A stretch of DNA of 45,946 nt, taken from NCBI GenBank assembly GCA_009728235.1, contig WNZI01000024.1:1-45946 (forward strand). Reading direction: 5' to 3'. A program made the position numbers and the translations under genes. The DNA comes from Vibrio cholerae. GTDB lineage: Bacteria; Actinomycetota; Actinomycetes; Actinomycetales; Micrococcaceae. Under the pieces are notes generated by a model that saw nothing but the letters and a program-made list of their open reading frames with translations, was not told the DNA's origin and ran no database searches. Each line of letters begins with the position of its first letter. Position 1 is the first letter of the stretch. Positions 1-7,650 of the stretch are shown here, piece after piece.

Positions 1-259
1 CGTGGACCACCCGGGTGAAGTCGATGCCCGCGCTCGGGTCGCTGATGAGCTGGGCGTCGGCACGCTGGGCGACGATGATCGCGAAGGTGGGTGGCGCCAC
101 GAGATCGCGGTGTCCGAGGGCCACCGCCGCGTCGACGTCGTAGTGTGCGGGGTGGGTCGCCTTGACCGCACGCGCGAAGTCGCGGATGGCCTCACGGCCG
201 ACGGAATAGGGCTCTCCTGCGGGGTAGCTACGCCCCTGCAGGTCTGGATCGATGGTCAT
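1..259 (-). CDS. MaoC-like N-terminal dehydratase domain protein (3' part outside window)
   Basis: The first 86 residues of a minus-strand gene are visible; the C-terminus lies beyond the left edge. The start is ATG at 259 with a GGAGG ribosome-binding site just upstream (262-268). The sequence begins MTIDPDLQGRSYPAGEPYSV and continues through a VAPPTFAIIVAQ stretch to GIDFTRVVH, which matches the N-terminal hotdog segment (FAS1/MaoC dehydratase N, once UPF0336) found in mycobacterial HadA/HadC-like 3-hydroxyacyl-thioester dehydratases. The function in fatty-acid or acyl-CoA metabolism is inferred from the family. This half normally lacks the catalytic Asp/His pair and works with a MaoC partner protein or domain, which cannot be seen here. 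Confidence 0.75.
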   Translation of the reverse strand, partial: MTIDPDLQGRSYPAGEPYSVGREAIRDFARAVKATHPAHYDVDAAVALGHRDLVAPPTFAIIVAQRADAQLISDPSAGIDFTRVVH

Positions 260-341
260 GGAACCTCCGGTGGGAAAAGGCGTCTGGCATGGGATCGGAA
301 CGGCTACGGGTCTTCGGTGCGGGCGGTATCGCCGGGGTGCG

Positions 342-572
342 TCAGCGCCTGTCCTTCAGACGACGTCGGATGTCCCGCGACCGGATCACCATGCCCGCGA
401 GGTGGCACACCATGCCGACCACGATGACGGGAATTCCGGTAAGCACGAGCGAACGCTGGTCGGTGGCTGCTCCGAGAAGCGCGATCAGGATGCCGACCGC
501 CGTGGTCACGAGCGCGGAGACCACGAGCTTCCGGTACAGGTCCGAGCCGGTCTCCCAGGGCGTATTCAGCAT
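342..572 (-). CDS. small two-helix membrane protein (possibly DUF3188)
   Basis: A 76-residue protein with two hydrophobic segments at about residues 14-35 and 41-62, and a basic tail (RSRDIRRRLKDRR) that should face the cytoplasm. The length and pattern resemble the DUF3188 membrane proteins of Arthrobacter, but that assignment comes from memory of the family and no function is known. There is no ribosome-binding site. Instead a TAGAAT hexamer (579-584) ends exactly 6 nt before the ATG at 572, suggesting a leaderless transcript. It lies between the MaoC-like gene and the DUF2797 gene on the same strand. Confidence 0.6.
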   Translation of the reverse strand: MLNTPWETGSDLYRKLVVSALVTTAVGILIALLGAATDQRSLVLTGIPVIVVGMVCHLAGMVIRSRDIRRRLKDRR

Positions 573-578
573 GGATCG

Positions 579-584
579 ATTCTA
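579..584 (-). promoter_or_regulatory. TAGAAT -10 element, leaderless start of the small membrane protein
   Basis: TAGAAT on the minus strand, then 6 nt, then the ATG at 572. The spacing places the transcription start at or next to the start codon. No clear -35 box is visible. Confidence 0.5.
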
Positions 585-606
585 CTGCCGACAGTCCGGC
601 CGGCGG

Positions 607-1557
607 TCAGAAGAGCGCTTCCTGCACCGCGGGGACCGGAGTGCTGAACGTACCGAACCGGAGCCTCCTACCCTTCAGCTGCGCAAGGTCCGCGACGAAC
701 AGCAGATCAGAGCCGTCGATGGAGACCAGCGCCGACGGGCCGAGGACCTCCCGGATCGTGAAACCGTGACGGCCGTGTCCCAGCGGCTCCGGGTACGGTT
801 GCAACCCGCGCTGTCCGAGCACCGACGCCCACGACGGCGGAGGATCGAACTCCTCGTGGACAACCTCGTAACCGTCGATCCCGATCCCGCCGGCAAGCAG
901 CCCCCGGGCCGCGAGCGCGAACCCGTCGTTGACGCGCTCCAGCCGGGCCGGCGCCAGTGGTGTGCACAGTGATGCGGCCTTCGTACCCGACCTGACCGCC
1001 TGCGGGAGGCCGACGCTGCGGGTGACTTCGTCCTCGACCACGCGCACCACCCGTCCGTCGGCCGCGTGCGCGACGAACTGGGCGACGACTGCCCCCTGCT
1101 CCACGAGGCGTGCATGCTTCCTCGGGTGCGATGCCGTCCCGACCTTGGTCGAGCCGTCCGCGAAGGTCGCGACATACAGCCAGTGCGGCTGGTCGAGGTA
1201 GCGCTTCAGTCCCGCGGGCGCGATGCCGGACCGGTGGACATCGTGCATGAACCGGACGTCGTCCTGCGCGAAGCACCGCCCGCACTGGTACCCGCGTTCG
1301 GCAGGAGCCTGACCGGCGCACGGGACCCACGTGCGGTCGGTCCTGCCGTGGACGCGATGGAACCCCAGGCAGTACCGCGTGTTGCCGGCGATGTCGAAGG
1401 CGAGCCTCGTGCCGGCCGTGAGGTCGACGTTCTGCCTCCCGCCGTCCCCGTCAGTCGCCTGCTCGGCTTCCGCCGGGGTTGCGGGCACCTCGCGCAGTGA
1501 CAGGACGGGCCCGCAGCGGTGCCAGGCCACCCCGCTGGAGAGGTACGGATGAGTCAT
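607..1557 (-). CDS. DUF2797 family protein
   Basis: A 316-residue protein of the DUF2797 family, recognised from the central block with QCGRCFAQDDVRFMHD and the downstream HWLYVATFADGSTKVGTA segment, which resembles a GIY-YIG nuclease-like core. Cysteines around residues 60-95 (CAGQ..., YQCGRCF) could form a metal site. The reading frame continues upstream, but the start is placed at ATG 1557 because it overlaps the stop codon of the DNA ligase gene by one base (TGATG), which indicates translational coupling. No biochemical role is established for the family. Coupling to a repair-type DNA ligase hints at nucleic-acid work, but that is inference. Confidence 0.75.
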   Translation of the reverse strand: MTHPYLSSGVAWHRCGPVLSLREVPATPAEAEQATDGDGGRQNVDLTAGTRLAFDIAGNTRYCLGFHRVHGRTDRTWVPCAGQAPAERGYQCGRCFAQDDVRFMHDVHRSGIAPAGLKRYLDQPHWLYVATFADGSTKVGTASHPRKHARLVEQGAVVAQFVAHAADGRVVRVVEDEVTRSVGLPQAVRSGTKAASLCTPLAPARLERVNDGFALAARGLLAGGIGIDGYEVVHEEFDPPPSWASVLGQRGLQPYPEPLGHGRHGFTIREVLGPSALVSIDGSDLLFVADLAQLKGRRLRFGTFSTPVPAVQEALF

Positions 1558-2605
1558 CAGGCGAGTACGCGGCTGAGGTCGTAGGCGGCGGGGAGGTCCA
1601 GCTGGTCGAAGGTGCACGAGCGGGCCTCACGGTCCGGGCGCCACCGTTCGAACTGCACGGTGTGCCGGAAACGGTCGCCCTCCATCTGGTCGTACCGGAC
1701 CTCGACCACGCGGCGCGGCTGCAACCGGACGTACGACACGTCCTTCGCCGCCGCGAAACGGCTGCGTTCGGTGGCCCCCAGCTCGATCTCCCCGTCGTCG
1801 TCCCGGAGGACATCCGGTGCCAGCTCGCCCAACAGTTCGAGCCTCCGCTTGTCGGAGAACGCCGAGATGCCTCCGACGTTGCGCAGTTCGCCGTCGTCGT
1901 CGTAGAGCCCGAGGAGCAGCGAGCCGACGCCTCGGCCGGACGTGTGCACCCGGTAACCGAGCACGACGACGTCGCAGTACGGTGATGCTTCACCTTGAGC
2001 ATGCGCCGCTTGTTCGGCTCGTAGACCGCGGCCAAGGGCTTCGCGACGATACCGTCGAGGCCTGCCCCCTCGAACTCGACGAGCCAGCGCCTCGCGAGGT
2101 CGACGTCGTGCGTGACCTGCGACAGGTGGAGCGGCGCGGAGAACGATTCCCCGACGCCCTCCAGCGCCGCCCTGCGATCACGGAAGGCGAGGCCCGTCAG
2201 GTCGTTGCCGTCGATGCCGAGGAGGTCGAAGGCGACGAACGAGGACGGCGTCTGGGCGGACAGCAGGCGGACCCTGCTCTCGGCGGGGTGGATCCGCTGG
2301 GACAGCGCATCCCAGTCGAGCCTCTCGGCTCCGGACTCGCCCCTCCGCACCACGATCTCCCCGTCCACGACACACCGCTCGGGCAGATTCAGCAGCAGGG
2401 CGTCGACCAGCTCGGGGAAATAGCGGGTGAGCATCTTCGAGCCACGACTGCCGATCTCGCAGGTGCCGTCCTGGATCCTCACGATCGCCCGGAAGCCGTC
2501 CCACTTGGGCTCGTAGAGCAGACCACCGGGAACACTGTCGGGATCGGGCACCGAGGCCACAGCCTTCGCGAGCATGGGTCGGACGGGAAACGGCAGGTCT
2601 GTCAT
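1557..2605 (-). pseudogene. ligC: ATP-dependent DNA ligase, LigC type, interrupted by a -1 frameshift
   Basis: The first 211 residues carry the nucleotidyltransferase core: YEPKWDGFRA with the lysine to be adenylated at residue 34, GSRGSK (52-57), VVDGEIVV (79-86), FVAFDLLG (123-130), GLDGIVAKP (182-190) and MLKVKHH (202-208). After the GCG codon at 1975-1973 the frame breaks. The OB-fold domain continues in another frame from V-L-G-Y-R-V to RHTVQFERWRPDR and a stop at 1557. Adding one base (a G on the coding strand) restores a single protein of 349 residues, the normal length of stand-alone actinobacterial LigC proteins, which seal nicks in base-excision-type repair. The break may be a sequencing error, since the downstream frame is perfectly conserved. 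The ATG at 2605 has a CAGGAT hexamer 6 nt upstream. Confidence 0.85.
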
Positions 2606-2637
2606 CCCCCGATCCTGTCCTATCGGTCCGTGCCTGG

Positions 2638-3204
2638 CTACGCCGTCTGACCCTCGTGCGGGCCCTCGGCGATCTCCTCGAGGAGCTTGTCGTTGAAGGC
2701 GTCCAGGTCTCCGGGGCTGCGGCTGGTGACCAGACCCTGGTCGACCACCACTTCCTCGTCGCTCCAGTTCGCGCCTGCGTTCCTCAGGTCCGTGGCGAGC
2801 GTGTGGTAGGACGTCAGATCACGACCGCTGACGACGCCTGCCTCGATCAGCAGCCAGGGACCGTGGCAGATGGAGGCCACGGGCTTGTGCTGCTCGAAGA
2901 ATGCCCGCGCGAAGGCCTGGGCATCCTTGTCGACACGCAGGAAATCGGCGTTCACCACTCCTCCGGGCAGCACCAGGGCGTCGAAGTCGTCCGCCTTCGC
3001 CTCGGCCACGGCGAGGTCCACGTCGAAGCTGTCCGCCTTGTCGAGACCGTCGAACCCCTGCAGCGAACCAGTCTTGGGTGACACGAGCGTGGGCGTGCCG
3101 CCCGCTTCCTTGACCGCGTTCCAGGGACTCGTGAGCTCGATCTGCTCGACTCCGTCGGTCAACAGGAAGGCGACCTTCTTGCCTGAGATATCGTGTTCGG
3201 ACAT
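2638..3204 (-). CDS. DJ-1/PfpI family type 1 glutamine amidotransferase-like protein
   Basis: A 188-residue protein of the PfpI/YhbO branch of the DJ-1 superfamily. The nucleophile is Cys113 in the elbow SICHGPWLL, with the supporting acidic residue at Glu20 (DGVEQIEL) and VLPGG at about 78-82 forming the oxyanion region. Relatives act as stress-linked peptidases, chaperones or glyoxal deglycases; the precise activity cannot be read from sequence. The ATG at 3204 is preceded by AAGGGAGAA, a good ribosome-binding site. It is transcribed alone, ending 32 bases before the ligase gene. Confidence 0.85.
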   Translation of the reverse strand: MSEHDISGKKVAFLLTDGVEQIELTSPWNAVKEAGGTPTLVSPKTGSLQGFDGLDKADSFDVDLAVAEAKADDFDALVLPGGVVNADFLRVDKDAQAFARAFFEQHKPVASICHGPWLLIEAGVVSGRDLTSYHTLATDLRNAGANWSDEEVVVDQGLVTSRSPGDLDAFNDKLLEEIAEGPHEGQTA

Positions 3205-3310
3205 GCTGTTCTCCCTTGCGTAGAGCGTGGCTGTCGTACGCCTCCAGCCTAGGAAGCATGCAAGTGATAAGCAAGCTGATCATTCGTCCGGCGGCGCCCG
3301 ATCGGCCGCG

Positions 3311-3922
3311 TCAGGATTGTCGCTTCGGCCGGGCCCTGACATGCATCCGCTCCCCCTGCTGACCGAAGAGGCTGATGAATTCGACCGCCTTTCCGTTGGC
3401 ACTGGCGAACCAGTGGGGTGTGCGGGTATCGAACTCGGCGGCCTCACCGGGGCCCAGGACGAAGTCGTTGTCCGCGAGCACGAGGCGCAGCGAGCCGTTG
3501 AGGATGTAGAGCCACTCGTAGCCCTCATGGATCTGGAGCTCGGGCTCGGAGCCGCGCGCGTTCCCCGCGAGCACCATCTTGAACGCCTGCACCCCTCCCG
3601 GCCGTCGTGTGAGTGGGATGGCCGTCATCCCGTGGTGCTCGATGGGGCGGAGATGGATGCGCGGATCGCCGGTCGCGGGAGCGCCCACGAGATCGTCGAG
3701 CGGCACGCCGAAGAGCCGCGCGATGGGCAGCAGGAGCTCCAGATTGGGGCGGCGCCGACCAGATTCCAGCCGCGACAGGGTGCTGACCGAGACGCCCGAG
3801 GCGGCGGACACCTCGCCGAGCGTCAGGTTGCGCTGCACCCGCAGGGCACGCAGGCGGGGTCCCACGGCGTCGAGCACCGAGGCCAGCTCGGCAGGTACGT
3901 CGGAGTTCACATGTTCGGGCAT
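3311..3922 (-). CDS. XRE-family regulator with C-terminal cupin domain
   Basis: A 203-residue regulator. An XRE helix-turn-helix spans about residues 22-75 (LTLGEVSAASGVSVSTLSRLE is the recognition region), and a single small cupin barrel at about 105-190 contains IHEGYEWLYILNGSLRLVL and TPHWFASA, likely the effector pocket. The frame extends upstream to a TTG codon at 3946, but the ATG at 3922 is preferred because the HTH keeps its usual distance from the N-terminus and the longer start would lie inside an inverted repeat (3932-3946). It is divergent from the flavoprotein-methyltransferase pair, so it probably controls that pair and itself. The effector is unknown. Confidence 0.85.
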   Translation of the reverse strand: MPEHVNSDVPAELASVLDAVGPRLRALRVQRNLTLGEVSAASGVSVSTLSRLESGRRRPNLELLLPIARLFGVPLDDLVGAPATGDPRIHLRPIEHHGMTAIPLTRRPGGVQAFKMVLAGNARGSEPELQIHEGYEWLYILNGSLRLVLADNDFVLGPGEAAEFDTRTPHWFASANGKAVEFISLFGQQGERMHVRARPKRQS

Positions 3923-3931
3923 GGACCCATG

Positions 3932-3946
3932 TTGCCATATCGGCAA
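3932..3946. promoter_or_regulatory. inverted repeat TTGCC-N5-GGCAA, candidate operator of the XRE-cupin regulator
   Basis: TTGCCATATCGGCAA is a 5-bp inverted repeat around a 5-nt centre, placed 9 bp before the regulator's ATG in the divergent intergenic region. Position and symmetry fit an autoregulatory operator. Binding is inferred. Confidence 0.45.
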
Positions 3947-4013
3947 ACAGAATTGTCGATCGAGCCCTGACTGTGGAGGCTGGAAGCATCAGCACACCCG
4001 AAGGAGAACGAAC

Positions 4014-5093
4014 ATGTCATCCATCACCCGACCCCTGCAGTCCCGGTACGACGTCGTCGTCGTCGGAGGGGGCGCCGCAGGACTCAGCGCCGCCGTCACA
4101 CTGGGCCGCGCTCTCCGCTCCGTCCTCGTGATCGACGCCGGCCACCCCCGCAATGCTCCCGCCGCGGGCGTCCACGGCTTCCTCGGCCGCGAGGGCATGA
4201 ACCCCCTCGACCTCCTCGACGCAGGGAGGTCCGAGGCACGCTCCTACGGTGCCGAGGTAGTGGTCGGTGAGGCTTCGCTGCTCCGACGGCACACCGACGG
4301 CTTCGAGGTGGTCCTGGCCGACGGGCGGCGCGTGACCGGGCGCCGCCTGCTGGTCACCACCGGCCTCGCGGACGGCCTGCCGGACATCGCAGGCCTCCGC
4401 GAGCAGTGGGGTCATGGCGTGGTGCACTGCCCCTATTGCCACGGCTACGAGATCCGCGGGCAGCGCATCGGCATCCTCGGCACGGGCCCGCTGTCCGTTC
4501 ACCAGACGCTGTTGTTCCGCCAGTGGTCGGACGACATCACGCTCTTCCTCAATGACACCGTGATCCCCACGGACGAGGACTGGGACACGTTGGCCGCGCG
4601 GTCCATCCGCGTCGTCGATGGCGCGGTGGCGTCGGTCGATTCCACCGCGGGAGTCCTCACGGGAGTCACGCTGGTGGGAGGCACGGATTTCGGGCTCGCA
4701 GCCCTGGCCGTGGGCACCCGGATGGAGGCGCGGGGAGACCTGCTTGGCCCGCTCGGGCTCACCCTGCAGGACCACCCGTCCGGCATGGGACGCTTCATCG
4801 AGGCCGGCCCGATGGGCACGACGGCGGTACCGGGCGTGTACGCGGCGGGTAATATCTCGAATGTCGCCGCACAGGTCATCGTCGCGGCGGCCGAAGGCAC
4901 CATGGCCGCTGCGGCGATCAACGCCGACCTCATCACGGAGGAGACGGGGTGGGCCGTCGAGGGCCACCACGGCCCCTTCTCGGCGGCATCGGAGGCGGCG
5001 GTCTCGGAACGCGTCCTCGGGCTCCGTCACGGGCTCGACGTGGAGCCGGCCGCAGCGCTGTCCGATCGGAAGGAAGTACATCGTGCAGGGTGA
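4014..5093 (+). CDS. thioredoxin-reductase-like FAD/NAD(P) oxidoreductase with CPYC motif
   Basis: A 359-residue two-dinucleotide-fold flavoprotein. The FAD-binding GGGAAG (18-23) follows a VVVVG strand; the redox pair is Cys139 and Cys142 in HCPYCHGYE; the second nucleotide fold starts at RIGILGTGP (151-159); and PGVYAAGN near residue 282 is the C-terminal FAD motif. The arrangement is that of thioredoxin reductase, but the active site reads CPYC followed by HGYE rather than the CATC of true TrxB. The same CxxC-HG pattern occurs in dithiol oxidases such as HlmI (holomycin) and GliT (gliotoxin), so a small-molecule dithiol or disulfide substrate is possible. The ATG has AAGGAGAA at 4001-4008. 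The 3' end overlaps the methyltransferase start by 11 nt. Confidence 0.85.
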   Translation: MSSITRPLQSRYDVVVVGGGAAGLSAAVTLGRALRSVLVIDAGHPRNAPAAGVHGFLGREGMNPLDLLDAGRSEARSYGAEVVVGEASLLRRHTDGFEVVLADGRRVTGRRLLVTTGLADGLPDIAGLREQWGHGVVHCPYCHGYEIRGQRIGILGTGPLSVHQTLLFRQWSDDITLFLNDTVIPTDEDWDTLAARSIRVVDGAVASVDSTAGVLTGVTLVGGTDFGLAALAVGTRMEARGDLLGPLGLTLQDHPSGMGRFIEAGPMGTTAVPGVYAAGNISNVAAQVIVAAAEGTMAAAAINADLITEETGWAVEGHHGPFSAASEAAVSERVLGLRHGLDVEPAAALSDRKEVHRAG

Positions 5094-5712
5094 GTACACG
5101 CAGGAGTTCTGGGACGACCGCTACCGGCAGAAGGCCAGGATCTGGAGCGGCAGACCCAACGTGCAACTCGTCGCCGGGGTCCGGGACCTGCCTCCCGGCA
5201 CCGCGCTCGACGTCGGCTGCGGGGAAGGCGCGGACGCCATCTGGCTTGCGTCGCGCGGCTGGTCCGTCGTCGGTGTCGATGTCTCGGAGGTTGCCCTCTC
5301 CCGCGCCCGCGACCACACAGCGGAACTCGAGGCACCGGTCGCCCGACGCCTCGAGTGGCGCCAGGTGGACCTGTTGGCGTCTCCGGAGCTCCCGGATCAG
5401 CTGGACCTCGTCTCCATCCAGTTCATGCACCTGCCCGATCCCGAACGCTCGCGGATCTTCTCGGCCCTTGCCGACCTCGTCCGGGTCGGGGGGACCCTGC
5501 TGATCGCCGCCCACGACCCCTCCGACCTGCACACCGGGATCGGGCGGCCGCCGAACGTGGACCTGTTCTACACACCACAGCAGATCGCCGCGCTGCTGGA
5601 CGACCGCTGGGAGATCCAGGTGTGCGAGTCCCGTCCGCGCGTCGCGCAGAACGCAGCCGGGCACGATGTCGGCATCAGTGACGCCGTGCTGCAGGCCGTT
5701 CGGATCCGCTGA
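5083..5712 (+). CDS. class I SAM-dependent methyltransferase
   Basis: A 209-residue Rossmann-fold methyltransferase with motif I at residues 42-49 (LDVGCGEG), the acidic ribose-binding residue after VVGVD (about residue 66), and a post-motif strand VSIQFMHLP typical of TehB/UbiE-like enzymes. The GTG at 5083 is chosen because it is preceded by GGAAGGAAG and gives an 11-nt overlap with the flavoprotein gene, so the two are translationally coupled. The substrate is unknown. Pairing with a dithiol-oxidase-like flavoprotein suggests thiol or heteroatom methylation, but this is inference from context. Confidence 0.85.
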   Translation: MQGEYTQEFWDDRYRQKARIWSGRPNVQLVAGVRDLPPGTALDVGCGEGADAIWLASRGWSVVGVDVSEVALSRARDHTAELEAPVARRLEWRQVDLLASPELPDQLDLVSIQFMHLPDPERSRIFSALADLVRVGGTLLIAAHDPSDLHTGIGRPPNVDLFYTPQQIAALLDDRWEIQVCESRPRVAQNAAGHDVGISDAVLQAVRIR

Positions 5713-5771
5713 GACGACCGCAATGACCCTGCGCGGATCTGCGCCCGCGTGCGCTCGGGAGGTGCGATCGC

Positions 5772-5777
5772 TAGCCT
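5772..5777 (+). promoter_or_regulatory. TAGCCT -10 element, leaderless start of rtcB
   Basis: TAGCCT ends 6 nt before the ATG at 5784 and no ribosome-binding site is present, so the mRNA probably begins at the start codon. Confidence 0.5.
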
Positions 5778-5783
5778 CGACGC

Positions 5784-6953
5784 ATGCAATGGATCACCGA
5801 GACGTACGTGAACTTCGCGAGCATCATCGACGACGTGACGCTGGCGCAGAACCGCATGACGAGCACCATGCCGTTCGTCTACCCGCACTTCGCCTCGATG
5901 CCGGATGCCCACCTGGGCAAGGGGTGCGCCGTCGGCTCGGTCCTGCCGACCCTCGGCGCAATCATCCCGGCCGCCGTCGGAGTGGACATCGGCTGCGGCA
6001 TGGTCGCGGTGCGCACCGACTACTCGGCGCAGGACGTCGCACGGTTCGATCGTCGGCCGCTGCGGGAGTCGATCGAACGGGCCGTGCCCCTGTCAGCCGG
6101 CAACAACAACAAGCGGGTGAGTGCGTCCGCCCAGCCCCGCGTCGCGATCCTCGAGCAGGACGCGCGGCATGCCGGCTTCGACCCGGCGAGCTACGTCAAG
6201 GACTGGCGCCTGCAGCTCGGGACGCTGGGGTCCGGCAACCACTTCATCGAGGTGTCACTCGACGAGGCGGACGACGTCTGGCTCTTCCTGCACTCCGGAT
6301 CCAGGGGGATCGGGAACCGCATCGCCCAGCGCCACATCAGGGCGGCCCAGGACTACTGTGCGCGCCGCTCCATCGCCCTGCCCCACCAGGATCTCGCGTA
6401 CCTCGAGGAGGGCACGCCCGAGTTCGACCGCTACATCAGCGAGCTGATGTGGGCGCAGAAGTTCGCCCTGCTCAACCGCGAGGAGATGATGGACCGCGTC
6501 GTGCGGCAGTTCGGACACTGGGTGGGCGGCCCCGTGGCGGAGCGCGAGCGCATCAACTGCCACCACAACTACACGCAGCGGGAAACCCACTACGGCAAGG
6601 AGATCTGGCTATCCCGGAAGGGTGCCATCGCCGCGGGTCCGGGACGCCCGGGCCTCATCCCAGGCTCCATGGGCACCCGCTCGTACGTCGTCACCGGCAA
6701 GGGACACCGGGAGGCCATGGACTCGGCGCCGCACGGGGCGGGACGCGAGTACTCGCGCAACGCGGCCAGGAAGACGTTCACGCAGGACCAGTTGCGCACA
6801 GCGATGCGCGGTATCGAGTTCCGCGATACCGCAGCCTTCCTCGATGAGATTCCAGCGGCGTACAAGGACATCGACGTGGTCATGAGGGATGCAGCCGACC
6901 TCGTGGACGTCCGCCACACGCTACGACAGATGGTGAACGTCAAGGGCGACTGA
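5784..6953 (+). CDS. rtcB: RtcB family RNA-splicing ligase
   Basis: A 389-residue RtcB protein, which joins RNA 2',3'-cyclic phosphate or 3'-phosphate ends to 5'-OH ends using GTP and Mn2+. Visible metal and active-site blocks in order are MPDAHLGKG (Asp41, His43), GVDIGCGM (Cys71), GTLGSGNHF, HSGSRGIG, CHHNYTQRE, PGSMGTRSYVV and SAPHGAGREYSR, whose histidine is the expected guanylylation site. It is somewhat shorter than the archaeal and E. coli proteins but all core motifs are present. Neither archease, RtcA, an RtcR regulator nor a PrfH release factor is adjacent, so it appears to be a stand-alone repair ligase. Confidence 0.93.
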   Translation: MQWITETYVNFASIIDDVTLAQNRMTSTMPFVYPHFASMPDAHLGKGCAVGSVLPTLGAIIPAAVGVDIGCGMVAVRTDYSAQDVARFDRRPLRESIERAVPLSAGNNNKRVSASAQPRVAILEQDARHAGFDPASYVKDWRLQLGTLGSGNHFIEVSLDEADDVWLFLHSGSRGIGNRIAQRHIRAAQDYCARRSIALPHQDLAYLEEGTPEFDRYISELMWAQKFALLNREEMMDRVVRQFGHWVGGPVAERERINCHHNYTQRETHYGKEIWLSRKGAIAAGPGRPGLIPGSMGTRSYVVTGKGHREAMDSAPHGAGREYSRNAARKTFTQDQLRTAMRGIEFRDTAAFLDEIPAAYKDIDVVMRDAADLVDVRHTLRQMVNVKGD

Positions 6954-7006
6954 CCCCGCCGCCGAGGGGAGGGAATGGGGCGCACTCCCCCGATGTTGCA
7001 GGGAAC

Positions 7007-7609
7007 ATGCAAAAGTATGAAGATTCTGCGGACAGTCAGGAGTTCCGCCGGGGCGGACTCGTCGTACTGGCGGCCGGTGTCGGCACGCCGTCATCGAGCA
7101 GATTGCTGGCCGACCTGCTCGCCGAGGAGGCCGTGGCGGCGCTCAACTCCACGGGTACCCCGGTACAGCCGATGGTCATCGAACTGCGTGAACTCTTCGG
7201 CGACATCGCCGCGGCCTTCAGCGGATCCAGGACGGCGCGTCTCCGTTCCGCCCTTCGGATGGTCGGCGATGCGGACGCCCTGATCGTGGTCAGCCCTGTC
7301 TTCGCCGGCTCCTACAGCGGGATGTTCAAGGCGTTCTTCGATCTGCTCGACCCGCAGGAACTTGTCGACAAGCCGATGATCATCGCCGCGACGGGCGGCA
7401 GCCTCCGCCACGCCCTGATGCTCGAGTACGCGCTGCGGCCGCTGTTCGCCTACCTCCGTGCGCACGTCGCTCCCACCTCGGTCTTCGCTACGGCCGCGGA
7501 CTGGGCGGCGGAGGACTCCTCACAGTCCCTGCACGAGCGCGCGGGCCGGGCCGCCCGGGAGCTGGCGCTCATGATGGCACGCACCAGGGTGCCGGCAGTC
7601 ACCCCCTGA
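7007..7609 (+). CDS. NADPH-dependent FMN reductase (CE1759-type)
   Basis: A 200-residue flavodoxin-fold reductase. VVLAAGVGTPSSSRLLADLL near the N-terminus is the phosphate-binding loop, SPVFAGSYSGMFKAFFDLL the flavin-side segment, and ATGGSLRHAL the second conserved loop. It resembles the CE1759 family of FMN reductases, which supply reduced FMN to luciferase-like monooxygenases. No such monooxygenase is adjacent, so the partner is unknown. The start at ATG 7007 follows a weak CAGGGAAC. It converges with the GH114 lipoprotein gene, with a short GCCCG/CGGGC hairpin (7628-7643) between them. Confidence 0.8.
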   Translation: MQKYEDSADSQEFRRGGLVVLAAGVGTPSSSRLLADLLAEEAVAALNSTGTPVQPMVIELRELFGDIAAAFSGSRTARLRSALRMVGDADALIVVSPVFAGSYSGMFKAFFDLLDPQELVDKPMIIAATGGSLRHALMLEYALRPLFAYLRAHVAPTSVFATAADWAAEDSSQSLHERAGRAARELALMMARTRVPAVTP

Positions 7610-7650
7610 CGCCCGTCGAACGACCGCGCCCGGCGAAGCGGGCTGCACCT

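Noticed and set aside
1960..1990. Programmed ribosomal frameshift in the ligase
   Set aside because: No slippery heptamer or downstream pseudoknot is evident, and related ligases are encoded in one frame.
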